64,000 nucleotides of DNA from Hyaloscypha bicolor E (lineage: Eukaryota; Ascomycota; Leotiomycetes; Helotiales; Hyaloscyphaceae), in assembly GCF_002865645.1 (NCBI RefSeq), contig NW_020194515.1, positions 1,364,001 to 1,428,000 on the forward strand. Reading direction: 5' to 3'. Below, in pieces: positions 32,859-46,488 of this stretch. Under the pieces are notes generated by a model that had not been told where the DNA came from, ran no database searches, and saw nothing but the letters and a program-made list of their open reading frames with translations. The translations under genes were made by a program, and so were the position numbers. Numbering within the stretch: the first letter of the stretch is position 1; each line of letters opens with the position of its first letter.

Positions 32859-33902
32859 AGATCTCTTGATGAGAGATGATGGCTCGACGCCTTCACGAAT
32901 CTCCTTCTCATGTACGATGACTGATACCATTGATGTTAGCGTGGCGTTTGATGATACAATATATACCTTAGTGCCTAAAGAAAGACTTGAAACTTGACAC
33001 GGTCAATTTTTTCGCATGTGACGAGATGCATGCGTGCGATTGTTAACGCGATAAGCCCAAAACCATTGCAAGAAAGAGGCTTGGGCTAAAGAATTGCTTA
33101 TATTGACAATAGAACCTTCGAATGCCCTCAACCCAGTAGGATGTTGAGACTTGGTTGATGGAGCGAGCAGGCGTCTGGAGTCTCCGAGTCAAGCTGTCTG
33201 AATGGTTGGGAAAAGACGAAAAATCAACGCAGAACGCGGAGAGAGTGCGCTGAGTTTCTAAACGACGAGACACTGTTCCAGTCGTCATCACTGGATTCGA
33301 TAGTCTCTAGGGGTTACTTGATTCAGTAGATGAAGTGCATCCAGGCATGCTGTCAGAGCTCCAGCGTTGACAACGATCTCCTGGCTGGGGCAAGTCGATC
33401 AGAAGCGCATCACCGGCCTACTGCGATGGCCGTAGAGTGCTGTTCTCATATCGTGCATTGGCATTGGATGTTCACAAGGCTGAGAGCACACCCCGCTTTG
33501 GGAGATCCCGAATCGGCCGAGGCGAACGACTCCGTAGAAAGCCTTAAGGATGATGTGAGATGACGAGGAAGAAGCTGCTGGCATAGCAGAGAAGGGTAGA
33601 ATGCACGTGCATAGAAATACATTCATTGGCTGAGAGATGAGTGGAGGAGGCTGAAGAATTCGTGGTCCTTGATGCCTTGCCTTCTTTCGCGTAGTTAGTG
33701 GGCACGGACCAGCCTCTGTTACCTTATTCCACTCAAGCTCTGCCTTTCTCCGCCACCTCAAGACAACTTCAAGCCTTCGCAACACCAACCCGACGCCGAC
33801 GCAGATCCGCCAACACTCAATACGAGGAAAGAGACATCTCCAGTTACAGACAAAGCCATCTAAACGGTACTGTCGCAGCGCAAGAGCTGTCCAGTCGCAG
33901 CC
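32859..33902. other. Intergenic
   Basis: Contains the 3' flank of the membrane-protein gene and the RAD23 promoter (CT-rich tract near 33720-33760). A 194-aa minus ORF (33399-33983) overlaps the RAD23 start and has no domain, so it is rejected. Confidence 0.45.
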
Positions 33903-35468
33903 ATGAAGCTCACCTTCAAGGTAAGTTTGCCTCCCACCTCTGATGCCTTCAACTCCTCTACCTAGGTGGGCGCATACTGACACTCTTCTGCACTCTCAGG
34001 ATTTGAAGCAGCAAAAGTTCGTCATCGAAGCTGAGCCCTCCGAGCTGGTATGCATTCCCAACCTCGCACCCTCGACCTCTTTTCCCAACATTTGGCCACC
34101 TGGTGATGGACCCATGTCAGAAGAAAAACATGCTGACAATGGAGGGAATAGATCTCCGATGTGAAGGAAAAAATTGCAAAGGAAAAGGGATGGGAGGCTG
34201 CGCACCAAAAGCTGATCTATTCAGGTTTGTTTGCTAAAGTTGACCCCGCTGGACGCCTTGCTTACAGACATCTAGGCAAGATCCTGCAAGATGCCAACAC
34301 TGTCGAGTCCTACAAGATTGAGGAGAAGGGTTTCATTGTCTGCATGATCCAAAAGGTATGCTCTTCTCTCCTCCGGCTTCATGCTCTTTCTGACTGGTAA
34401 ATCAGCCTAAGGCTCCCCCAGCATCTGCAGCCTCCTCTTCAAAAGCTGCCCCGTCCACCCCAGCTCCGGCTGTTGCATCGACACCTGCTCCCCCTGCCGC
34501 GCCGAGTCAGTCAACATCTTCCTCTACAAATGCTGTCCCCGCCACTCCTACGCCCGCTGGCTCTGGTCCTACGACAGCTGCCTCCCCTTCAGGTCCTGCA
34601 ACCTCAGGCCTTGCGATGGGTGCTGAGCGTGCTGCACAAATCGCAGAGATGGAGAGTATGGGGTTTGAGAGATCACAGATCGATGCTGCTATGCGTGCTG
34701 CGTTTTATAATTCTGAGCGAGCTATTGAGTACCTCTTGACCGTAAGTTGCTTGATCTATTTTTAGGCCTATTCTGACTCGTTCTCAGGGCATCCCAGAAG
34801 GACTACAACAAGAACAAAGACAAGCTGCCCCGCCTGCTGGTGCTCAAGCCGCATCTCCATCCCCCGCTGCACCTGCTGCGGAAGGTGGTGAAGGTGGTGA
34901 AGAACCCGTCAATCTTTTCGAGGCCGCAGCCGCAGCCGGTGGAGGAGGACGCGGTGCAGCCGCTCGTGGAGGAGCAGGAAATCTCTTCGGAGCAGGAGGA
35001 GCAGCTGCCGCAGCAGCAGCAGCCGGTGGTGGACTGGGCAACCTCGACTTCCTCCGCAACAACCCTCAATTCCAACAACTCCGCCAAGTCGTGCAACAAC
35101 AACCCCAAATGCTCGAGCCTATCCTCCAACAAGTCGGCGCTGGTAACCCACAATTGGCACAGCTGATCGGACAACATCCTGAGCAGTTCCTGCAGCTGTT
35201 GAGTGAGGACGGTGATAATGATGCTCCGCTCCCACCGGGAGCCCAAGCTATCAGCGTGACGGAAGAAGAACGTGCTGCTATTGAGCGAGTATGTCCCCTA
35301 ACCCCTCCATTCCCTTCAAAGATTGATGTCAACTAACAACAATGAAAGTTATGTCTCCTCGGTTTCCCCCGCGACCAAGCAATCCAAGCCTACTTCGCCT
35401 GTGACAAGAACGAAGAGCTGGCCGCCAACTTCCTCTTCGACCAACCGGATGACGAGGACCTGCAATAA
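33903..35468 (+). CDS. RAD23: UV excision repair protein Rad23
   Basis: Seven exons (33903-33920, 34000-34047, 34152-34224, 34276-34355, 34406-34741, 34788-35288, 35349-35468) give 391 aa. Domains in order: ubiquitin-like domain ([16 protein letters not shown]...KLIYSGKILQD), Ala/Pro/Ser linker, UBA1 ([19 protein letters not shown]), Gly/Ala-rich linker, XPC-binding domain ([20 protein letters not shown]...PEQFLQLL), and UBA2 ([29 protein letters not shown]) ending DDEDLQ. Rad23 links ubiquitylated substrates to the proteasome and stabilises Rad4/XPC in nucleotide excision repair. All introns are short with canonical ends. Complete and intact. Confidence 0.95.
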
Positions 35469-38400
35469 ACACCGCATCTCACAAACACACGCATACACGG
35501 GTTTCCCGGGCATTGTCTCTCTTTCATTTCTCGGATTGATTGGCTTCTTTTTCATTTCTCTACTCTAGCGACCTCATATTGCTGAACCTTGACTTTTGCG
35601 CTGGTGGGTGGGGTACATTGATCCTCCTTAAAGGACTGGAGGACTGAGTGAAGGATGCCTGGCCTTTACCTTGGAGGTAGATGATTGAGGATGGATGGAT
35701 CATGCATGTAACGAACTGAAATTCTCACCAAAACGCAAAGACAAAAGGGAAGACGAAAATGGTGGGGGGTTCCTTCTGGCTTTGAGGGGCTTTATCTGCA
35801 GCGAGGATGCGTTAGGTGCATGGTGCCGATGAGAAGGGGAAGCGCAGCGCCTGTACATACCGAAGCGGATGGAGACCAGTGGAGTGAGCCAGAGGGAATC
35901 GGAATATGCAGCAGCAATGTTCCGTAATGCAAATTTGGTGGTCTTCAGACGCTGTGCCATTATCACGTGACACGTTCCCTGTTCTTCATTTTTGATATTG
36001 AACGAGATCGAGATCGGGCTTTGCTCGCCTTCTCGCAGCAAAAAGAAAGAGCTGGAGGGGAATGAAATGGTAAGTGGGAGGTTGGGTAGCAGGGGATCCC
36101 TTGTTCTCGTGTGCATGTGTCATGCAAGGCTGAGACATTTTTAGGTGACATTTTTTTTCTCCTGGGGTGAGGATCGGGCGTTGGGGGGGGAAAGAAGCAA
36201 GCAAGCCAAAATTCAATATTGTGGAGCCTGGAGCTCGAAATAGATACGGTTCCGTTGTTTGTCGAGAACCGGTGCTATTTTTGGGTGCGGCAGGGGAAAG
36301 CGTATGGTTTGATGGCTTGATTTGGGGAACGAGGTGTTACGCAAGCAGGGACGTGGTGGTGGTACAAAGACGCCTTGGGGGCTTGGAGCTTGAAGCTCAA
36401 AAAGAAAGGGGAGCTTGAAGGAGGGGAAAATCTGTGGGAGAGTGAGGAGTGTGGGGCAGGCTGGATTGACGTTTGTGTAGTTATCGGTCTATGGTGGGAA
36501 CGAGTCGGATTGCAGTCGAAGTTTTGCAAGGCGATGAAAGAGGAGGACGGGGTGGCACCTTGGGGATTGATACAAAATAGGAAGGCTGCGGTGTTGAGAG
36601 AAAGGATGATGAAGTGGTTAGGGTGCTGCAGATATGAGGTGTTAGCTGCGGATTGTGGACCTGGTCAGAGAAGGAGGACTTGGCTGATGGAGGAGAGGGT
36701 CTTCTTACTTGTGACGTGGACAGGAAGTTGTCTATGTAGGACTTTGTAATCTTCAGGTTGCAGAAGAAGCAAGATGTTGTGGCTTCGAGAAGCGTTCGCT
36801 CCGGGTGCGAAGCAGAAGCGGGCGTGGGTGATTTCGGGAGGGAGAACTTCTTGTTCAGGGAGAAGAGTGTCTTCGTCTGTTGCTTGGGTAAGCTATTCGA
36901 GGTACGTGTAAGTCCTTTTGTTGCTCTGGGTATTGATAGGGGGAGACAGGGCAGGTCTTGGTGTGCCTTTGGTTTGGTCTGCTGTTGAGGTGAGCAGGTA
37001 TGAGCTCAAAGAGCTGGGTTTCGAATTTGTTCTTGGGGACGTCTGGCTTCTATTGCCTGGAGTATATAGATATGCAGAGCGTATAACTCTTTGATCTGAA
37101 TGGATGAAAGAGGAGGCGAGTGAGATTTGATGAGTAGGTGTTTACTTCGAACTTGCAGCTGAGCGCAGCTAGATATCAGCTCTAGGCCCAGATGAACGGC
37201 TGTCCAAGGGCAATTGACGTGCTGAATGGACTGTATGTCGAATTATCTAGGAGACCGTATTGGATGGATACTATAGATGTAATTAGCAATTGTTTATCAA
37301 GGTTGCTGCTCTCTGGAACTTCTGCCGCAAGGTTTCCACAGATTTGGAAAACATAGAAATCCTCAAGCAAATAAAATAAAATAAAATAAAATAAAAAGAA
37401 GCTCTACCTTTTCGCTGTTCCACCCATATCAAGACCCGCCGATGTCTGTGAGAGCTTGGCAGAATGAATGCAATGTGAATTGGTGATGTTGAAGTTCATT
37501 CTGGAAGGACTTTGTATGTCCAGCTCCGACAGCGGCCCACCACCAGACGACTTTACCAAAGACAACATGTTAACAGTAAGGTAGGTTTCACCATCTCGAG
37601 AAAGGAGAGGACTTGCTGATTGACAAATCAACGGTCACCGTCTTTTCCTGAACTCCGAATAAATATTTCCAGTCCTCGATCTGTTCGGCAGTACTGTCCG
37701 TCCAGCAGCGCACTACACTTCGGTGCTTCCATGCCACGACTCAGCTCTTTGTCGGTTTGTCAAATTTTCCCCAATATATTAGGAGTTACTGACATCGTCT
37801 TGCTAGGAATATCTCAGCATTTTCATCGAAGGTGAAGCTCGAACAAAGTCCTCGATCCAGCACCCGCATAAGCAAGTGGCAAGTCCAACCTTTAATTGAA
37901 ACAAATGCTTACTCAACAATGAAGAATGCGTTATCGAGTGAGCGCCAGCCTATCGAGCACTTGATCTAGATAGATACATATGTTGCGGAGGACTGAGGAA
38001 TTGATGAGGAGGTTTTGAGGTCTCGTTGGCTGGAGGTCTTGGCTGCGCTCCAACGATGTCGCTCCACCTACTCGAAGGCATAGAAGTCCGTAGTGCCACA
38101 TGTGCTATTGAGGAGGTTACCACATCGAGGGCTCCAAAGAGACACACACAAGGATTAATGGAGCGGTTTGGAGATTCGGTGCTACCATTGAAGCTGGGAA
38201 ACTTGGAGGTTCCAGGCTTTCGGCTTGAAACCCGACACATGGGCATCACCACAGCCATTGAATTCGAAATCTCGACGACGTGGTCCTCTTCGAAAGTCGG
38301 TGGTGTTTGATATATTGCATAAAGCCTCGAGAAGACAATTTCTTTGGTTCTCTTGCATTTGGAAGGGATGCGCATTCAGGTGCTTGATGGATTTGGCCAG

Positions 38401-39752
38401 GACATCATCCCAGGCTGGAAAGATCGTCTGGAAAATCTAGGGAGAGTTTTCTGTTCGTTGCCATAACTTTACCAAGATTGAATAAACACCATTGGATATA
38501 TGCCGAACTTCTCGAGGCTTTTTTCGACAAGATGTGGGTTGATGCCTCCAGAGGCTGCAGGATAAGGTTACCTCTGAAACCTTGCTCATAAGCAGAATCA
38601 CCACGAAGGAGATCATCAATATCGCTCCCCACGGCTTAGCCAATGTACCAAAACCTATTCACGATTCTAGATAAGGTATTCTTTGATGGCTGTCAACTTT
38701 TCGGAGTTTTAAAAACTTCCCTTGATTTCCTAGAATGGTTTCGATGCCGCAGGAGAGAATGGGGCATCCCAGCGTCCCTCAAACACGAAGAAGCTCAATG
38801 GCAGCATCAAAATAAAGTAGACTGTAGATCAAATAGCATCTTCCATTAATTTTTCAAGACAATAGAACATTCTTTGGTCGCGAAGATGGTTGTTACATGG
38901 CCGGCAGTTTGTGATTACGATTGACTGGCTGCAAAGTAATCCAGAACCAGCTCTCCTGCCTCACCCCTACATTGCATGACACAGTCATCACTTATAATTT
39001 GCCAGGCAGCCCAGCACCTCTCACATAATCAATCCGGAGTTACACTAGAGCCATTCTTGCTCCTTGCGGACGCCGATCGAGGAAGAAGTGGCCAAATCAC
39101 AGCAAGATGCACTGACTGCAGGTGAATTGGAGCATATCTGCGACGACATCATCTCTAAATGAGGGTCTAATTTATCTATTTTATCTATTTCGCCAGAACA
39201 GAATAATTCCATCTCCTCCAGCACGAAACAAGCCATCCTCGAAGGCTCTTCCACAATTTCCCTCATTGCAGCACACTTGTGTTGGAAGGTTCCATGATCC
39301 TTCCACGGGCCGGTCGGTGCCTGCAGCCAATCAGCGGCCGCCAATCTTGGGCCAAAGCTCGCTTCGAAAATCGATTGCTGGTCTGAGACCTTCTAATCCA
39401 TTTCTTGCTATTGTCGACTTTTTCATTCATTCAACGTCGGACATATTGTCTCGACCTTCAACAATACGGAATCTTCTTTCGCACGATCAGCGCGATTGAT
39501 CCTATTGTTCGACCACACGATTCACGGCTCTCCGATCTTCGTTCGCTGGCCCTGCCACCTTCTTCATCAAACAACACACTTTTTCGTCCGCCTCACACCC
39601 TGTCCCCAATCAACAACCTCTGCGCACACTCACTATCAAACCCCCATCGTCTCCTGCACGGAGACACAATCGCTGAATTCTTCATAACTTCATTTAATCC
39701 CTCATACGTTCTTGTAACTTCTCCCGTTCATCGCTGGGCGTCGTCTTTCAAG
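35469..39752. other. Long gene-poor stretch
   Basis: About 4.3 kb without a supported gene. It contains an (AAAAT)n microsatellite at about 37369-37396. The plus strand at 38055-38310 reads protein-like (LPLKLGNLEVPGFRLE) and 38643-38849 weakly so (ILDKVFFDGCQLFGVL), possibly a gene relic; no frame or start can be fixed. G/A-rich plus-strand DNA fills 36170-36960. The last kilobase before 39753 is the CT-rich leader of the next gene. Confidence 0.35.
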
Positions 39753-42515
39753 ATGGCCCCGGCACGTCACGAGACCCCTGCAGGAGCAGGTCCTCCAAAG
39801 GAGATCACCACCAAAACTTCATCTACCTACGGTACGAGATCATCGAAGCGCAAATCTGGCGATATCAGTACAAATGGCGACTCGCAAAACCCTTCTTCCA
39901 GCCCGTCGCAAAAATCGGCCGAAGCCTCGGAGCCCAAGCTGCCAACCGCCAAGAAGCGTCGCTCGTCATCGAATTCAATTCAACAGCCTGTCAAAACCTC
40001 AAAATCAACTACTCCAACGGAACCTGAGTCACAATCTCCAGTTTTGCCTGAAATTTCTGAAATTCCCGAACTCACAGTCGATAGCCCAAGTGGTTCTTCT
40101 GCTGTTGATGAAGGCGCATCCCCGGCCAAGTCAGTCGGCTGGGAGGAGCCACTTGTTATTCCCGAAGAATCTGTAGTTTCTCAAGTTATTGCGCCTGTCA
40201 CTCGTGGCCGAGGAGGTTATCGAGGACGAGGGGGCAGAGGGGGCAGAGGAGGCAGAGGTCGCGGCGGTCGTGGCGGTCGTGGACGAGGCCGAGGTGGTCG
40301 TGGTGGGCGAGGTGCTTCGGCACTCAGCGGCCACAACACCCCCAACGCTGCTTCTACTCCCATTGCAAAGGGCCGTGGTGGAATTCGAGGCAGAGGCCGC
40401 GGTCGTGGTCGAGCCAGAAACATCGCGCCTCCCGCAATCCGTTCACTCTACGATCGCAAACAAGAGTTGAAGAATCAGTACGCAGCAATCGCCCAGATCC
40501 AACGGGCTGCTCTCAGCGTCCTGTCCGAGAAGAGCTTGACCAGACTCACGAACGATCCGAAGTATCACGAAACTCTCCCTGAGTTTGAAAGGGTTCAGAA
40601 TACGCTCAAGCAAAATTACGATCAGCACCTTCTCAATCTCCAGCAAGAGTACGACCGCAAGATGGCCTACTTGCATTTCCAGAAGGAAACAAACGATGAC
40701 TATGAAAGAGTTAGACTCTTCGTAAGCTGTTCCCACCCATTTTCTCGACTGTTTTCTGATCAGATCAACAGAATTTCGTTGATGAGACGCTCGCTCTTTA
40801 TGAAACCCGGATCAAAGAGCATGCTCTCTATGTCTACCATCAAGGTGCCAAACCTAGCAAACTCGATGAGATACCATTTTCCGGAGGAGTAAGTATCCCG
40901 ATCTCATTGATTTGAACATGCTAACAAACTACAGGAGGACGGAAGAGTTGTCAAGACACTCGACCCAGTTGAACAGATTATTCCTGATGTTGGTCTTGGA
41001 CCTTTCGCAGTGGTATGCCCTCCTTTTCTCTCATACTTCGATGCCTGTCTAACAAGATTCCAGCCAACAAAAGCTGATCCGGCAGCAAAATTTGCCGAAG
41101 GAGACAACTACTTTGAGCAGCACCCAGCCAATTGGTGGGCGGCCAAAACCTCAGAGGAGAAGCAAAAGTATGAGAAGGACTGGAAACAGCGCAAAGCAGA
41201 CAAGATCGCACGAGATGCGAAGAGGAAGTGGGGCAAGACGAAGAGCAAAAATCTTGCTGGGGGCGAGCCCGAGGCAGAGTCAACCGCTGCAAACGCCTCG
41301 AAGAATGACCAGGATCAAAGCCCCGAATCTTCTGGAGATGAGGGCGATGCTAACTCTGGCTCACCGAAGGCTACTGGCGCCTCAGCCGGAGCTGCAGCTG
41401 ATGAGCAGTTTGACGACGACGATGCCCAAGCTCAACCACTTGATGCATTTGGTTTCCAGGTCCCTCGATTGTCAGCAAAACACAATAACAGAATTGTCGG
41501 TCCCCCTCCAGTCAAGTATGACGAAATCGAGATCGGTAACCGCATCACCAAATCCAAGAAGGACAACCCCAACCATAGATATGGCCAGACTTCAGCCAAC
41601 CCGAGAAAGTTCTATCACGACCAGAATATCCACCAATGCAATGCGGCCAAGAACGATCCTGAGGATCTTGATCAGACACTTGTCGAGAAGCACAAGCTAC
41701 ACCCCAAGTTCGGCCTCGCTTTGCCAGATTCACTGAATCCGGATGAACCAGTCAATGATTGGAAGGCTCCTCTCAAGGACACCAACCCGGTCATGTTCAT
41801 CCAGGACCCACGCCCCGACACTGATCGTGCTCGAGAGGTTTTCCTTACTACCCGATCTCAATGGATGGCTAAGGCTGATCAAAAATTTGAGACGGTCGTC
41901 CACAACATGAAGGTGCGAGGAGTACTCGCAAAGAGCGGCGACCTGGAACTTCCACCTGAGCCAGTCGAGCCTGAAGTACCGGAACCGCCTCAAATCATCG
42001 ATCCGACCTTGATCAGCGCTGTTGAACGAGCTGAGGCAATCAGACAGGAGGATGCAAGACAAGCCGCTGTTGCAGCTCACCACGCGCAGTTCAGCCCACC
42101 ACCACCACCCGCCCGTGTGAATCCGCCAACACCTCAACGCTACGACCCGGTTCGTGATAGGACCTATAGGACTCCCTATGCGCCTGTTCCTCCGCCACCT
42201 GCTCCCAGAGGTGAATTAGATCGGCTTGCCGATGCAGCCATAATTCACCCACAACTCCCCGGTCCGATGACCTACGCTTTACCTCCAGCTCAATACGGCA
42301 TGCAGCAACTTCTACCTGCGCCTGCTCCTGCTCCACAGTATACCTCGATGTATCCTCCACTTGGAGCACAATACCAAGGAGGACCCGTCGCCGCCCCTCG
42401 TCCCGGCCCCGCTCCGCCCACCGCTGGTGGTAGCCGGCACCGCGAGCTCCGCCCAGCGCCTCCTCAGAACCGTGGTCCTCCTCCTCCTCCCCCTCCTCCG
42501 CCACGATGGTATTAG
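39753..42515 (+). CDS. Large RGG-box, proline-rich nuclear-type protein
   Basis: Exons 39753-40721, 40772-40888, 40935-41012 and 41064-42515 give 871 aa. The N-terminus has likely nuclear-localisation stretches (SSKRKSGD, AKKRRSSS). Residues about 150-230 form a dense RGG/GRG repeat, then a helical coiled region (YDRKQELKNQYAAIAQIQRAAL...LQQEYDRKMAYLHFQ). Exons 2-4 contain conserved-looking blocks (FVDETLALYETRIKEHALYVYHQG, EDGRVVKTLDPVEQIIPDVGLG). The C-terminal 150 residues are Pro-rich. The RGG box suggests RNA or G-rich nucleic acid binding; the family is not recognised. The GC-rich RGG repeat produces antisense Arg/Pro ORFs at 40217-40423 that are shadows. Confidence 0.8.
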
Positions 42516-42587
42516 ATTTCAACATGTTACTGTTCCCCGGGACATTCCAAAATGTAAAATAGAATAGCTTTCCACTGTATATATGAA
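42516..42587. other. 3' flank of the RGG gene
   Basis: Short AT-rich trailer; no poly(A) signal could be fixed with confidence. Confidence 0.25.
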
Positions 42588-42850
42588 TCAAATGCTGGTT
42601 CCATAGTTCGTCATGTGACTTGTATAATTTCCCCCCAGGGCACATCCATCTCAAAGCCCCCAATGTGACTTGTATAATTCGAACCGATTCCTTTCCAAAT
42701 TCCTGACCTAATGCATACCGTTTGCTACAGTGCGCTTCCAAAGTTCTTAATGTAACTTGTACGTTCGGTCCCAACGTTGTTCTCAGTACTGGATCTGATA
42801 TATAATTCTACTCACTTCCAAAGTTCCTGAAGTCGCTGGTAATCTTATAA
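42588..42850. repeat. Degenerate short tandem units (ttccaaagttcttaatgtgacttgta-like)
   Basis: Four to five imperfect units share ttcca(a/t)agttc followed by atgt(g/a)acttgta. They are irregularly spaced by about 50-80 bp. Similar tgta(c/t)aat blocks recur at 47860-48060. Non-coding. Confidence 0.4.
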
Positions 42851-45376
42851 TCTCGTCCTCTTCAAAACCGCCACCTCTCTCTTTGAGGCCCACAAGTTTT
42901 TACATGCTATGTATAGTATACAGCGGCCACCTTGTTCTCTGTTTTCAAAATTTTCAATATGACCATCACAATCACCCGTCTCACCACGTTCTTCCAGGAA
43001 ATCCAGTGCTTCCGATGGACCCGTACACCGCCACGACGCACGCTACCATCCCACCACGTGCCAACCCACACCGCGGTACAGAAGCACGGTGTCGTCAAGA
43101 CATAGGACATACCAAGCATCACACGCGCTTGTGATCAAAGAATGATAGTAATTGACGGCTGCAACCTCATTGACAACAAGTTGAACTTCGACAAAAGAGA
43201 TAGATGGATGCTTGGGGTTGGAATTTGTATGCTGGTCTCAATACCGAGGCTCGACTCCTTGACGAGAATCTCCCACCAACTTGAGAGTTGGATGTTAGAA
43301 GAGGTGTTATTAAAGTTTGATTCTCACAATGTAAATTCAAAAATATGCAACATATTCCAAGTCCACAGGAGGGGAATACCGTGAATCTATTTTTCCAATG
43401 CTGCAAGTGCATCTCTTACAGTGATCCATTGTGCTTTGTCCAACATCTCAGCGAGAAGCCTCCTCAAGAAACCCTAAGCAGTAACGAGTCTAGCCGGCCA
43501 AGAATCTCGTACACCGAGCGCTCCTAGGAAATATCAATGTATCAAGCTCCTGGCAGGCCCCCAGACCAGACCTTTCCGCACGACTATAAAATCACCACGA
43601 ACTCCTCACAGATCTGTAAACCGACTTACTGATGCTGCTGTAATTCAAGCTGGTGCCTCTCGTCGAGGACGGGAACCCGACCGTAGTGGCGTACTACAAT
43701 GAGCACCTGCGAGACTGCCGTTTCCAAGATCTGCGAATGAGGGACTAGAGCTTTTGCAGTCAGTCAGTCAGTCGTTCAGAAACCAGCGACCCAAGGGCTT
43801 TGACAGGAAAAACGTACTTGACAGAAGTATAGATTTTGACAAGAAGGAAAAGAAGCTGGCTTTGGAGAAGCATTGAGATTCCGAGCCGGCCTCATCTGCC
43901 CCGTATTAGCCAGGCCTGGCCGTCATTGGGAACGCCGCCCAGCTCAGTACCCGTCCCCACCACCGGCACGACGCCAGCCAGTACCAGGAACATAGAGACG
44001 GGCGGTTCTGAGGAAAGTCGGTTGGCCTGGAAATGGGAGGGAAGGCCCGCTTTTATACCTGTGGAGGAGGGTAGATGTCCTTCCAAGGTTCCTGCTGTGA
44101 CTGGCCAACCCCGCCCCTCTTTCCCGACCCTCATTAGAGTCTTGGGACTGCCGAACTACCCATGAAGCCCCTGGTTGACCTGGCCAATGTCAAGGATGCC
44201 CTTGGTTGATCCCTAAATGATATCCCGTTCTCCAACGACCATATTAGATTGTAGTGGAATGAATGTAAGACGAGGACTATTACGTTGATGACAGGCAGTC
44301 CAGTATTTACAGTATTGCAACTATCGAGCTGGGCCAAGCACGTCTTGGGACTTTCTTCTCTTCAAGGGTTATCAAAGTTATCCGTGCCACGTTAGAAATG
44401 AAGGGAAAGCGTCCAGATGTATACTCAATGTTTTTGATGTGACTCGTACACTGTGCCCACGACCTGCACTCCGTGTTCACCTCAAGTCGGAAGCCGAGGC
44501 CAGGAAAGCTGTGTTCCGCAAGCCACCGTCCAAAACTCTCAGCTGCTGATGTTTCAATGTCTTGAGCACTTGCAAAACAACATCCACGCCGAACTCCGAT
44601 ACTGCATGGAAACAGCCGCTCCCACACCCCGAAGGAGCTGAAAAAGGGATACAGAAACGCTTGTTCCCATGTTTTAAATCAAACAACTTGTTTTCTCCGG
44701 AGGATTGTAAACAAACCCTCAAAGATTTAACAGAAGAGACGAAACCATGCAGAAAATACGCAGAAAGGAATCTTGATTCAAATGTGGTGCTCTCGTGAGG
44801 GCATTCCCGAGCTCTCCAACTGTATAGCCTTGTTTTATGTGTACCGGCTGGAAGAAGTGGAGAAGGACTTTCTTCGATTCTGCCATAGGTACCCCGGACA
44901 ATGAAAGCCACAACAACTCTCCAGTGTCCCTGTGATGCGCCCTCGGTGCTGATATGACTCCCCTTCCCCGAAGCCTCTCTCTCATCCGCGCTTCCTCAGC
45001 CCCAATAACAGTGCCCCCGTCACTCCGCCAACCTTACTTTCCCCGAGCCGCCCAGCATCCAGCACGGCACATCCTCATAGACAGCTTTCGACTCATTCTC
45101 CGTCATTCATTGCGCCTCGTCCTCCCTCCGCTTCCCAAATCTTCAGGCCTGAGTCACTACAGTTTAGCGTCGTCAAAACCCCTGCTAGCGCCGCTGCCCC
45201 TCGCTTGCCGCAATCATAAAGCAAAGTCGCATCGCAGAATTTACAACTCCATCATAACAAGTACGACAGTCTCTCTTTTGCGCACTCTACCAGGCATACA
45301 AACCTTTTACTTTACTTTACTTTACTTTATTCAGAAACAGAGAATACGCAAGAGGACTATTGAGAAAGAAGACATC
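42851..45376. other. Intergenic, no supported gene
   Basis: Short ORFs only. A (CTTTA)n microsatellite is at about 45302-45330, just upstream of the eIF6 start, within its leader. The tgatgtgactcgtacac block near 44436 echoes the degenerate repeats at 42600. Confidence 0.4.
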
Positions 45377-46488
45377 ATGGCGGTACGAGCACAATTTGAG
45401 AATTCCAATGAGTGAGTGAACCCAAGAGGGATTTGCCCCTCATTGCGCCGTGCCCCACGATAGGCTTTCTACGCCCAGGACAGAGAGACGAAGGAGGGGG
45501 GAGAGAAAGAGGATGATATAGTAGAGGCTAATAAGATGCAGGGTCGGTGTATTCTCGACGTTGACGAATAGTTATGCGTTGGTTGCTGTGGGTGCTAGTG
45601 AGAATTTCTATAGGTATGTTTGTGCTTACCCTTTGCACACCCGTTAGAGCTGGAGAGGGAGGGGAGAGTGAACAGAGGAGGGGGCAGGGTAAGGAGCAGA
45701 GGCTGACGAGAACAGTGTATTCGAAGCAGAGCTGCAGGATGTCATTCCCATCTGCCATGCGACAATTGCGGGTACGAGGATTATCGGCCGGTTGACAGCT
45801 GGGTACGTCTACACACAAGTTAAGAAGGAATGAGATGGCAGGTGCTGATGACGGATTCCTGCGCAGAAACCGAAAAGGCCTCTTAGTACCAACCAGCACA
45901 ACAGACCAAGAACTCCAACATCTACGCAATTCACTACCCGATGAAGTGAAGATACAGGTATACCTCCCGCTCCGCAATCCAATATCACAGCAAATGCGAG
46001 GAAGAGGAAGCCAGTGGCTGACATCCTCCAAGAGAATAGAAGAACGCCTCTCCGCCCTCGGCAACGTCATCGTCTCCAATGACCACGTCGCCCTCGTCCA
46101 CCCCGATCTCGAGCGTGAAACCGAAGAAATAATCGCCGACGTGCTCGGCGTTGAAGTTTTCCGACAAACGATTGCGGACAACGTTCTGGTCGGTTCCTAC
46201 ATGGCTCTCTCGAACCAAGGCGGCATCGTGCACCCAAAGACCTCTATCCAAGATCAAGACGAGCTTTCGAGTTTATTACAAGTCCCGCTTGTGGCAGGTA
46301 GTGTTAATCGGGGATCAAGTGTGGTGGGCGCCGGTATGGTAGTTAACGATTGGCTTGCAGTTACTGGGCTCGATACTACAGCGACGGAGCTGAGTGTTGT
46401 GGAGAGTGTGTTTAGGTTGGGTGAGGGCCAGGGACCAGGGAATATTAAGACGAGTCTGAAGGATACAATGGTGGAGAGCTTTTATTGA
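45377..46488 (+). CDS. TIF6: Eukaryotic translation initiation factor 6 (Tif6)
   Basis: Five exons (45377-45411, 45542-45613, 45716-45802, 45867-45957, 46033-46488) give 246 aa, the usual length. The sequence is near-textbook: [131 protein letters not shown]. The family has a pentein fold of five alpha/beta repeats. eIF6 binds pre-60S ribosomal subunits, is needed for their biogenesis and blocks premature 40S joining. The fourth intron (45958-46032) is 75 bp with no in-frame stop, so an unspliced model would insert 25 foreign residues after KIQ; the family alignment in memory requires it to be removed. Confidence 0.96.

Noticed and set aside
33399..33983. 194-aa minus ORF
   Set aside because: Overlaps the RAD23 promoter and first exon; no domain.
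34803..35246. Long minus-strand Ala/Leu-rich ORFs
   Set aside because: Antisense to RAD23 linker and XPC-binding exons; low-complexity composition only.
40217..40423. Minus-strand Arg/Pro-rich ORF
   Set aside because: Mirror of the RGG repeat coding sequence in the plus-strand gene.
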